Source of the DNA: an uncultured Collinsella sp.
GTDB lineage: Bacteria > Actinomycetota > Coriobacteriia > Coriobacteriales > Coriobacteriaceae
Length of the DNA: 7,174 bases
Direction: 5' to 3'
Assembly (NCBI GenBank): GCA_900551605.1
Contig: URWS01000073.1
Coordinates: forward strand, 1-7,174
Shown: piece after piece, positions 1 through 5,578 of the stretch
Position numbering within the stretch: the first letter of the stretch is position 1
How the letters are laid out: the number at the start of each line of letters is the position of its first letter
The notes under the pieces: model-generated
Seen by the model: only the letters and a program-made list of their open reading frames with translations
The model's database searches: none
What the model was told of the DNA's origin: nothing
Position numbers and translations under genes: made by a program

Positions 1-39
1 CCTTAGTCTCGTGGGCTCGGAGATGTGTATAAGAGACAG
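1..39. other. Illumina Nextera adapter left on the contig end (artefact)
   Basis: Bases 6-39 match the 34-nt Nextera transposase 'read 2' adapter in full, ending in the 19-bp Tn5 mosaic end at 21-39. Bases 1-5 (CCTTA) match the last five bases of the i7 index known as N701 as it appears in the primer. This is library-construction DNA, not genome. Any reading frame crossing it gives false peptides: the minus strand yields SYTHLRAHETK or LYTSPSPRD tails and the plus strand an MYKRQ start, which recur in metagenome protein sets. Real sequence begins at base 40. Confidence 0.98.
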
Positions 40-163
40 CCATATGGTCGCAGGTCAAACCGTGCTCCATCCAAACGTCGAGCACGCCCGCCGTATACAT
101 ACCGCGGTAGCCGCCTCCCTCGAGCGCCAGCCCCACCGTGCGCGTCATATTTGACTGTGCCAT
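40..163 (-). CDS. Patatin-like phospholipase, N-terminal fragment (cut by contig end)
   Basis: Reading leftward from the ATG at 163-161 gives 41 codons starting MAQSNMTRTVGLALEGGG. The EGGGYRG at residues 15-21 is the glycine-rich oxyanion-hole motif of patatin/cPLA2-family lipid acyl hydrolases, and the following MYTAGVLDVW helix fits the bacterial YjjU-type branch. The family uses a Ser-Asp dyad. The GxSxG serine elbow and the catalytic Asp lie beyond the contig end, so activity cannot be judged. The start is supported by GGAG at 175-172 (minus strand), 8 nt before the ATG. No signal peptide is visible in the fragment, so it is probably cytoplasmic. The frame stays open into the adapter (AVSYTHLRAHETK), so a gene caller could report a chimeric C-terminus. 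It is divergent from the GGDEF-EAL gene; a functional link between them is not shown. Confidence 0.82.
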
Positions 164-183
164 GCGACCATCTCCGTTCCTGC

Positions 184-213
184 GTTTTAAAACGGGACAA
201 GTATACCCGTCAA
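184..213 (-). promoter_or_regulatory. Candidate promoter of the patatin gene with overlapping inverted repeat
   Basis: On the minus strand a -35-like TTGACG (213-208) lies 18 bp from a -10-like TAAAAC (189-184), about 20 bp before the patatin start. An alternative -10, TATACT (205-200), lies in the same stretch but lacks a good -35. A short inverted repeat, ACGGG (192-196) / CCCGT (206-210) with a 9-bp centre holding GTATAC, falls across the promoter, where a repressor or activator could bind. The box matches are partial, so this is tentative. Confidence 0.35.
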
Positions 214-293
214 CATATATCGTCCCAGTCGCATTTTTATCGAACATCGCATCGTCGCGCTACCGCTTGTCGAATAATAGCCGCCCACAGCAT

Positions 294-317
294 GTGCACC
301 CATATATAATTGTGCAC
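294..317 (+). promoter_or_regulatory. TATAAT box between two GTGCAC palindromes
   Basis: A perfect -10 hexamer, TATAAT (305-310), lies between two identical 7-mers, TGTGCAC (293-299 and 311-317). Each contains the 6-bp palindrome GTGCAC, and the copies are 18 bp apart. No good -35 lies 16-18 bp upstream of the TATAAT. If it is a promoter for the GGDEF-EAL gene, it needs an activator at the GTGCAC sites or is weak, and the transcript leader would be about 170 nt. The twin spacing suggests a dimeric regulator, but no regulator is encoded here. Confidence 0.35.
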
Positions 318-335
318 TATTGTTTACACTACTCA

Positions 336-350
336 GCTGTTATCAACAGC
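336..350. repeat. Short perfect inverted repeat GCTGTT-ATC-AACAGC
   Basis: Six base pairs mirror exactly around a 3-bp centre. It is downstream of the candidate -10, so it would lie in the 5' leader of the GGDEF-EAL transcript as a small hairpin, or act as a DNA operator. Its function is unknown. The TTATCAACA inside it is one base off a DnaA box, which I regard as chance. Confidence 0.3.
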
Positions 351-487
351 GAACATTAGCCGGCAAATTAACTCAACAACGCGGCAAGGCGGGGGCCTGG
401 ATACATGCAAAGCGCTGAGCAACGACGCGTGTACACAACGAGCTCGCCCGACGCAATCCGCCCCGACCTCAGAAAGCCGCTTAGAAC

Positions 488-3205
488 ATGGATACTGTCA
501 GCAATTACACCGAAACGCTCGAAAAGACCGTCCGTGACCTTCTCGAGCGGCAGGAGGATCTGATCAGGACTGCCTTTACCGACCAGCTTACTGGGCTTGG
601 CAACCGTGGCGGCTTTGCCCGTTCCCTCGACGGGCTCTGGGAGCAGGACGCCCCCGTTACCATGGCGTTCATCGATATCGACAATCTCAAGCACTGCAAC
701 GACGTCTTTGGCCATGACGAGGGTAACCGCTATATTTTGCAGGTAAGCCTCTATCTCAAGCTGTATATGAAAGTGGACGAAGCGGCGTTTCGCATAGGCG
801 GCGACGAGTTTGCCATCCTATCTACGATTGCGACCGAGGACGACCTCGCCGAACGTCTGGAACACTGCCGAACGGTCCTGCTCAAAAACAACGATTCCGA
901 GATGCCCCGCTCGTTTAGCTATGGAGTGTCGTATGCCGACCCCGCCCTGGGCGAAGCCCCCAATCGCATGACGCTCGATGCCGACCATCGCATGTACGAC
1001 TACAAGCTACGTCATGCCATGCACCTTGATCGACGCAATATCACGCAAGTCCACGCCGACGACTTCGAAATAAGCGATCGCATTTTCGACGCCTTTTCGA
1101 TGCTCAACGAGGGCCGCTATTTCTTTATCGAGAACTTGGACAAACATCGCACCCTTTGGTCACAAGGCGCCTTGCGCGATCTTGGCCTTCCCTCGGAGCA
1201 CATAGACAACTGTCGCGATTACTGGAAAACGCGCGTGCATCCCGATGACCTTGAGGCCTACATCAACGACATCGACCAGGTCTATAACGGCACCAAGCAC
1301 CGTCGCGTCATGCAGTATCGTGTGCGCAATGCCGTCGGCGACTACGTCCTCTGCCGTGCTCGCGGGTTTCGCATCGACGGCGACGAAAATGTCCCCTCGC
1401 TCTATGTCGGCGAGCTCGTCAACCACTCACTTGCCGAAACCGTCGACGCCGCGACAGGCCTCGGAACCCAGCGCATGTTGGTCAATGCCATCGACGCCTG
1501 TCGTTGCGACCGTTGCGAGACGGGCCTTATAGCGGTGCGCGTTCGTGGCACGACAAAGCTCAACGAGCTCTACGGAGCCGAGGCTGTCGACAACATGCTC
1601 GCCGAATACGCAGGCCGCATGCTGTCGATCACCCGCGGCAGGGGCCGGGTCTACCGTTCACGAAGCGTCCAGTTCGTCGTGCTCAGCAACGACCTAGACC
1701 ACGAGGCATTCGAGCAACTGACCCGCCACCTTAAAGAGGCCGTTTTCGCTCCTGTTCGAATCGCAGGCGACACCATTACTCCCGTCTGCCTTGTCGTCCC
1801 GGCCTTTTACGAGCACTTAACCCATCAAGCGACCGCCGTTTTAGGCGAACTCGACCGTCGCCTTCGCACGGCCGGCGGGCTTGTTCCCAACGACAGCCTC
1901 CCCATACCCGAGGCGGAGCGCAAAAGCGCCATAGCCGAACGTATCGACTCGCTCACGGGCCTCTATCGACCCAGCGAGTTTATGCGGCGCGCCAACGCAT
2001 TTCTCGAGGCAAGGCGCAACGGCACCTGGTGCATCGCCACGGTCGACATGGGCCACATGCGCCTGTTTAATGAATGGCACGGCCAGGCCGAGGGCGACCG
2101 CGTACTCGCCGATGTAGGCACGGTCCTCAAGGACATCGAGAATGCCGATATGGGCGTCGCAGGGTACTGGGGCCAAGATGACTTTTGTGTACTCATCCCC
2201 TTTAAGCACATCACCGTCCATCAAATCTACAACCGCGTTCGTGAGGCAGTAGTCAGGCATGATGACGGCGTAGGTTTCTGGCCGTCCATGGGCGTTTACC
2301 CCATCGACTCCAATGAGGAAATCACCATCGATGCGCAGGCAAAGGCCATGTTTACCAATCGACGCGCAAAAAACGACTTTAAGGAGCGCATTGCCATTTT
2401 CCGCCCCGCGGAGTACGAGCGCGAAGTCGCGTTCCACCGCACGCTGACCGAATTCCAGTACGCGCTGTCAAATGGTCGCATCACATACTATCTTCAGCCC
2501 CAGGTCGATATGGAAACCGGCGAGATTATTGGCGCCGAAGCACTCACCCGCTGGATTGACAAGGACAGCTCTCTCATTTCGCCCGCAACGTTTATCCCCG
2601 CACTCGAGGAAAGCGGCTTTGTAGTGACGCTCGACAAGTACATTTGGCAAGGTGTCGCCATATGGCTTCGCGAGCGTCTCGATCGCCGTCTTCGCGTGGT
2701 TCCGGTCTCGCTTAATGTGTCGCGCGTGGATATCCTTGCCTGCGACGTTGCCGAACATATGGGGGCGCTCGCCGCCCAATACAAGCTACCGCCCGAGCTC
2801 ATGCGTATCGAGATCACCGAGACGGCTTATACGGGAGAATCCGAGGCCGTGGATAAGCTAACCGCAGATCTGCACACCCGCGGCTTCTCGACCTATATGG
2901 ACGATTTTGGCACCGGTCAGTCCACGCTCGCGATGCTCAAGAACGTCAACGTCGACGTCATCAAGCTCGACCGCACCTTTGTGCCCACCGACCGCGATCA
3001 AGGCCGCAGCACGCAAATCATTTCATCGATGCTCGAAATGGCGCAGTCGCTCCATCTGCCCGTCGTGGTCGAAGGCGTCGAGACAAATGAGCAGGCGAAC
3101 ATGCTACGACAAATGGGCGCCCGCTACGCTCAGGGCTTCCTCTACTACCGCCCCATGCCGGCGAAGGATTTTGAGGCATTGCTCGATGGTGGCAATAACA
3201 ACTGA
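488..3205 (+). CDS. GGDEF-PAS-GGDEF*-GGDEF*-EAL cyclic-di-GMP phosphodiesterase / bifunctional enzyme
   Basis: A 905-aa soluble protein with no signal peptide or membrane segment; a short N-terminal helix precedes the domains. GGDEF-1 (about 30-178) looks active: D63, D65, K68, N71, D72 and IGGDEF at 103-108, but KVDE at 95-98 replaces the RxxD inhibitory site. A PAS_3-type sensor (about 196-312) carries the VHPDD signature at 250-254. GGDEF-2 (about 320-440) is dead: R351 and R353 replace the metal aspartates and RSVQF replaces GGDEF. GGDEF-3 (about 485-640) is degenerate, with GQDDF at 562-566, but keeps D520 and N528. EAL (about 650-900) has a full catalytic set: E684-A-L-T-R688, N743, E775, D805-D806 in the DDFGTG loop, K826, D828, E862 and QGF at 882-884. 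Net hydrolysis of c-di-GMP is the likeliest role, with synthesis possible. The ATG is fixed by an in-frame TAG at 482-484, though the ribosome site is poor. The next gene is a shorter paralogue. Confidence 0.93.
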   Translation: MDTVSNYTETLEKTVRDLLERQEDLIRTAFTDQLTGLGNRGGFARSLDGLWEQDAPVTMAFIDIDNLKHCNDVFGHDEGNRYILQVSLYLKLYMKVDEAAFRIGGDEFAILSTIATEDDLAERLEHCRTVLLKNNDSEMPRSFSYGVSYADPALGEAPNRMTLDADHRMYDYKLRHAMHLDRRNITQVHADDFEISDRIFDAFSMLNEGRYFFIENLDKHRTLWSQGALRDLGLPSEHIDNCRDYWKTRVHPDDLEAYINDIDQVYNGTKHRRVMQYRVRNAVGDYVLCRARGFRIDGDENVPSLYVGELVNHSLAETVDAATGLGTQRMLVNAIDACRCDRCETGLIAVRVRGTTKLNELYGAEAVDNMLAEYAGRMLSITRGRGRVYRSRSVQFVVLSNDLDHEAFEQLTRHLKEAVFAPVRIAGDTITPVCLVVPAFYEHLTHQATAVLGELDRRLRTAGGLVPNDSLPIPEAERKSAIAERIDSLTGLYRPSEFMRRANAFLEARRNGTWCIATVDMGHMRLFNEWHGQAEGDRVLADVGTVLKDIENADMGVAGYWGQDDFCVLIPFKHITVHQIYNRVREAVVRHDDGVGFWPSMGVYPIDSNEEITIDAQAKAMFTNRRAKNDFKERIAIFRPAEYEREVAFHRTLTEFQYALSNGRITYYLQPQVDMETGEIIGAEALTRWIDKDSSLISPATFIPALEESGFVVTLDKYIWQGVAIWLRERLDRRLRVVPVSLNVSRVDILACDVAEHMGALAAQYKLPPELMRIEITETAYTGESEAVDKLTADLHTRGFSTYMDDFGTGQSTLAMLKNVNVDVIKLDRTFVPTDRDQGRSTQIISSMLEMAQSLHLPVVVEGVETNEQANMLRQMGARYAQGFLYYRPMPAKDFEALLDGGNNN

Positions 3206-3218
3206 TACGCTCGCGCGC

Positions 3219-3246
3219 AAAACGCCACCGTCGAAGGGGGTATTTG
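3219..3246 (+). terminator. Possible degraded rho-independent terminator of the GGDEF-EAL gene
   Basis: About 14 nt after the TGA, AAACGCCACC (3220-3229) can fold back on GGGGGTATTT (3236-3245) around a GTCGAA loop. The stem has four G-C pairs, one G-T and three A-T pairs, broken by an A/G and a C/A mismatch. TATTTGT follows. It looks like an A-stem-T terminator that has lost pairs, so termination may be partial and allow read-through into the next gene. Confidence 0.35.
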
Positions 3247-3263
3247 TCTCCATTAGCTAACTT

Positions 3264-3294
3264 ATATCCCCAATTCAAACCGAATTGGGGATAT
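3264..3294. promoter_or_regulatory. Perfect 13-bp inverted repeat upstream of the second GGDEF gene
   Basis: The arm at 3264-3276 (ATATCCCCAATTC) is the exact reverse complement of 3282-3294, around a 5-nt AAACC centre. It lies 38 bp before the ATG of the second GGDEF gene. Neither strand has a T-run after the stem, so it is not a standard intrinsic terminator. A -10-like TATGAT (3292-3297) overlaps the right arm with no clear -35, so the repeat could be an operator over the promoter. As RNA it would be a stable hairpin that could protect or separate the two transcripts. Confidence 0.55.
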
Positions 3295-3316
3295 GATACA
3301 AACCGTTGTTCCGCCC

Positions 3317-3323
3317 AAGGAGG
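3317..3323 (+). promoter_or_regulatory. Strong ribosome binding site AAGGAGG (sets the start at 3333)
   Basis: AAGGAGG ends 9 nt before the ATG at 3333. The frame is also open from a TTG at 3306, but that start would put the ribosome site inside the coding region and has no site of its own, so 3333 is chosen. Confidence 0.9.
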
Positions 3324-3332
3324 TTATCCATC

Positions 3333-4862
3333 ATGAACGAGTCATATCGCCTGGGCGAGCAATCGATTATTGCCTATCTTCAGCGACTTGCGAACGGCGT
3401 CTCGACCGCTGAACTCGATGTTGCCGCGCTGCCTGCTGAGCTACGCGCCGTTGGTGAGCAACTGCAAAAGACGCATGCCATCCTGCAACAAGAGCGCCAG
3501 CTGCTTGAGCGCAACGCCTATATCGATCCGCTCACCAACTTGGGCAACCGCAACGGATTCGACCGTCACGTCGAACAACTCTGGCGCAAAGGTGACCCCT
3601 TCACCTGCGCCTATATTGACATCGACCATCTCAAGCATTGCAACGATAGGTTTGGCCACGCCGAAGGCAATCGCTATATTCTGAGCATCTGCCGCACGCT
3701 CTCCGAAACCATGGAGCACGATGAGATGCTGTTCCGTATCGGTGGAGACGAGTTTGTGCTCATCTCGCCCTCCGCAAACGAGATTGAACTCGAGCAGCGC
3801 TTGGAGCAGGTGCGTACCAGGCTGATCGAGGCGAGCTCAGGTGGCAAGGCGCCCATGATCGGCAGCTTTAGCTTTGGCTGCTCGCGCGTCGATCCACTTG
3901 CTGGCGACACGCGTCGCCAGATGACGATGGATGTCGATCGCAAGATGTATCGCTATAAGCTTATGCATCGTGTACAGCAACCGAAAGACGATGACGCGCC
4001 GCAACGCCCAATCGTCGATCAGCTTCCCTGCAACGACCGGGTGTTCCAAGCGATCTCCATGAGCTCCGAGACGCGCTATCCGTTTATCCTCAATCTCGAT
4101 ACGGGAGAATCGCAATGGTCGGTTAACGCCGTGCGCGATTTTGACCTGCCCTCCCAGCACCCTTTTAACTCACTCGACATGTGGCTCGCCCGCGTTCATC
4201 CCGAAGACCGCGACAACGTACGTGCCGAGCTCGACATGGTGATAAACGGCACGTGGCACTTCCACTACATGCAGTATCGCGTAATGGATGCCACCGGAAA
4301 ATACGTGCTTTGCGACTGCACGGGCTACCGCTTGGACGGCACCGATACCGAGCCCGGCATGTATGTGGGCATTATCGTCAACCGAAGCCTAGCTGATACG
4401 ACCGACTCGGTAACGGGCCTGGGCGATGTCCATGCCCTGGTCAACGCCATTGGCGAAATGCGTCGCGTGGCGCGCGAGGCAGGCTTTATTGCCATTAAGG
4501 TCGACGATATCGCCGAGGTCAATGCCCGCTTTGGATTCGATGCAGGCGACCGCGTGCTCGCCGAAAGCGCCGCCTGCCTTATGGAATGCTCACGCGGCAA
4601 GGGCCGCCTGTTCCGCTCAACGGGGCCGACATTCGTGGCGCTTTTCGACGACTTTGATCCCGAAGAGACCGACGCGATCGCAGACGAAATCGAACGGTTC
4701 CTGGGTTCTCCCGTGCTCATCGGCTCGCTTGAATATCAGCCACCCATTCGCGTGGCCACGCTCCATCTGGACGGCGTCGACCGTCAGCCCGTTTCCATTT
4801 TGAACGAGCTCAAAGCGTTGCTCGGGAAAGCCGTGCAGGTGCCAGGTACCAAACTGGACTAG
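3333..4862 (+). CDS. GGDEF-PAS-GGDEF* diguanylate cyclase, paralogue of the upstream gene
   Basis: A 509-aa soluble protein predicted to make c-di-GMP from two GTP. Residues 1-62 are helical and probably coiled-coil (LQKTHAILQQERQLLERN at 44-61), fitting the dimerisation such cyclases need. GGDEF-1 (about 63-212) has D96, D98, K101, N104, D105, G108, H109 and an intact IGGDEF at 136-141. The product-inhibition site is absent: EHDE at 128-131 where RxxD is expected. A PAS_3-type sensor (about 235-350) carries VHPED at 288-292. The C-terminal domain (about 357-480) keeps the GGDEF fold pattern (TGLG, N397, G401, G405-D406), but K389 replaces the first metal Asp and TGPTF replaces GGDEF, so it is probably regulatory or structural. 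Domain order matches the first ~460 residues of the upstream protein, and the EAL half is absent. The protein ends cleanly after the degenerate domain, so this looks like a real architecture, not a frameshift. Confidence 0.93.
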   Translation: MNESYRLGEQSIIAYLQRLANGVSTAELDVAALPAELRAVGEQLQKTHAILQQERQLLERNAYIDPLTNLGNRNGFDRHVEQLWRKGDPFTCAYIDIDHLKHCNDRFGHAEGNRYILSICRTLSETMEHDEMLFRIGGDEFVLISPSANEIELEQRLEQVRTRLIEASSGGKAPMIGSFSFGCSRVDPLAGDTRRQMTMDVDRKMYRYKLMHRVQQPKDDDAPQRPIVDQLPCNDRVFQAISMSSETRYPFILNLDTGESQWSVNAVRDFDLPSQHPFNSLDMWLARVHPEDRDNVRAELDMVINGTWHFHYMQYRVMDATGKYVLCDCTGYRLDGTDTEPGMYVGIIVNRSLADTTDSVTGLGDVHALVNAIGEMRRVAREAGFIAIKVDDIAEVNARFGFDAGDRVLAESAACLMECSRGKGRLFRSTGPTFVALFDDFDPEETDAIADEIERFLGSPVLIGSLEYQPPIRVATLHLDGVDRQPVSILNELKALLGKAVQVPGTKLD

Positions 4863-4892
4863 CACCGCACCCGCACCGCCCCCCCCTCATCG

Positions 4893-4901
4893 TGCGATAA
4901 T
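4893..4901 (+). promoter_or_regulatory. Candidate extended -10 promoter for the flavoprotein operon
   Basis: TGC-GATAAT has the TGn extension directly before a hexamer one base off TATAAT, about 38 bp before the ATG at 4939. No -35 is seen 17 bp upstream (GCACCG), which is usual for extended -10 promoters. Transcription would start around 4907-4909, inside or beside the hairpin described next. The stretch before it (4863-4887) is C-rich and G-poor, with no intrinsic terminator for the GGDEF gene; such sequence can serve Rho-dependent termination. Confidence 0.45.
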
Positions 4902-4929
4902 CCTCTGCAGGAGTCACCAAAAGCAGAGG
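4902..4929 (+). promoter_or_regulatory. Leader inverted repeat overlapping the flavoprotein ribosome site
   Basis: CCTCTGC (4902-4908) is the exact reverse complement of GCAGAGG (4923-4929), with 14 nt between. The right arm covers the start of the ribosome site (AGAGGGAG, 4925-4932). If the transcript includes the left arm, the stem would hide the site; if transcription starts after it, the repeat can act only as a DNA operator downstream of the -10. The loop holds AGGAG (4909-4913), a second ribosome-site-like motif too far from the start to be used. Confidence 0.4.
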
Positions 4930-4938
4930 GAGTTTGTG

Positions 4939-5562
4939 ATGAAGGTTCTTTTAGTAAATGGCAGCCCCAAGGCAAACGGCAACACCGCCCGCGCACTCGC
5001 CGAGGTCGCCGAGCAACTTAATGCAGAAGGCATTGATACCGAGGTGTTTCAGCTGGGCGCCAAGCCCATTCGCGATTGCATCGGCTGCGGTCAGTGCGGC
5101 AAACTTGGCGGTCGCTGTACCTTTGACGACGACGTGGTGAACGAGCTCATCGCTGCCGCCGAGCAGGCCGACGGTTTTGTCTTTGGCTCGCCCGTCTACT
5201 ACGCGCACCCCAGCGGCCGCATCCTTTCGGCCCTCGATCGCGCCTTTTATGCAGGCGGGCATGCCTTTGCGCACAAACCCGGCGCCGCAGTCGCCGTCGC
5301 CCGTCGCGGCGGCACGTCGACCACCTTCGATGTGCTCAACAAGTACTTCACCATCAACCAGATGCCCGTGGTTGCTTCCACCTACTGGAATAACGTGTTT
5401 GGCCGCGTGCCCGGCGACGCCGATGGGGATGCCGAGGGCCTTGCCACCATGCGAAACATCGGCAAAAACATGGCCTGGCTCCTGCGCTGCATCGAGGCAG
5501 GACAGGCCGCCGGTATCAACGCACCCGAAGCCGATCGTGCAACGACCAACTTCATTCGTTAG
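4939..5562 (+). CDS. Iron-sulfur flavoprotein, NADPH-dependent FMN reductase family
   Basis: A 207-aa cytoplasmic flavodoxin-fold protein of the COG0655 / FMN-reductase type, which binds FMN and moves electrons to quinones, flavins or other acceptors. The N-terminal NGSPKANGNT (7-16) is the FMN phosphate loop, and GSPVYYAHPSG (83-93) and RRGGTSTTF (122-130) are expected flavin-ring loops. Four cysteines, C47, C50, C53 and C60, make CX2CX2CX6C, the compact motif that holds a [4Fe-4S] cluster in Isf-type iron-sulfur flavoproteins. Length is close to that family's. The frame also opens with GTG at 4936, but AGAGGGAG (4925-4932) is 6 nt from the ATG at 4939 and only 3 nt from the GTG, so the ATG is preferred. 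The ArsC-like gene follows after 16 nt, suggesting one mRNA. The physiological acceptor cannot be read from sequence, and the cluster is inferred from spacing alone. Confidence 0.88.
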   Translation: MKVLLVNGSPKANGNTARALAEVAEQLNAEGIDTEVFQLGAKPIRDCIGCGQCGKLGGRCTFDDDVVNELIAAAEQADGFVFGSPVYYAHPSGRILSALDRAFYAGGHAFAHKPGAAVAVARRGGTSTTFDVLNKYFTINQMPVVASTYWNNVFGRVPGDADGDAEGLATMRNIGKNMAWLLRCIEAGQAAGINAPEADRATTNFIR

Positions 5563-5578
5563 AACGGCGGAACATACT

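Larger units (their letters stand above)
164..487. other. Divergent intergenic region, 324 bp, no gene seen
   Basis: The region separates the leftward patatin gene from the rightward GGDEF-EAL gene. It is more AT-rich than the genes in 185-380. Short open frames here show no codon bias, no ribosome site and no recognisable domain, and none resembles the N-terminus of the downstream paralogue. It holds the candidate patatin promoter (184-213), a TATAAT flanked by two GTGCAC palindromes (294-317), a 6-bp inverted repeat with a 3-nt loop (336-350) and an 8-bp GTGTACAC palindrome (429-436). No c-di-GMP riboswitch could be assembled from it. Confidence 0.7.

Noticed and set aside
3..309. Open frames at the left end starting MYKRQ or ending LYTSPSPRD
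   Set aside because: Part of each peptide is translated adapter, and the rest is the wrong frame of the patatin gene.
340..348. DnaA-box-like TTATCAACA
   Set aside because: It is one base off consensus and single, with no cluster of boxes, AT-rich unwinding element or replication gene nearby. The inverted repeat explains it better.
360..487. Possible c-di-GMP (GEMM) riboswitch ahead of the GGDEF-EAL gene, suggested by GCAAAGC and G-rich stretches
   Set aside because: The conserved GEMM-I core segments and the closing tetraloop-receptor helices are not present in order, and no expression platform is visible.
4936..4938. GTG as start of the flavoprotein
   Set aside because: It is only 3 nt from the ribosome site, while the adjacent ATG at 4939 has better spacing.
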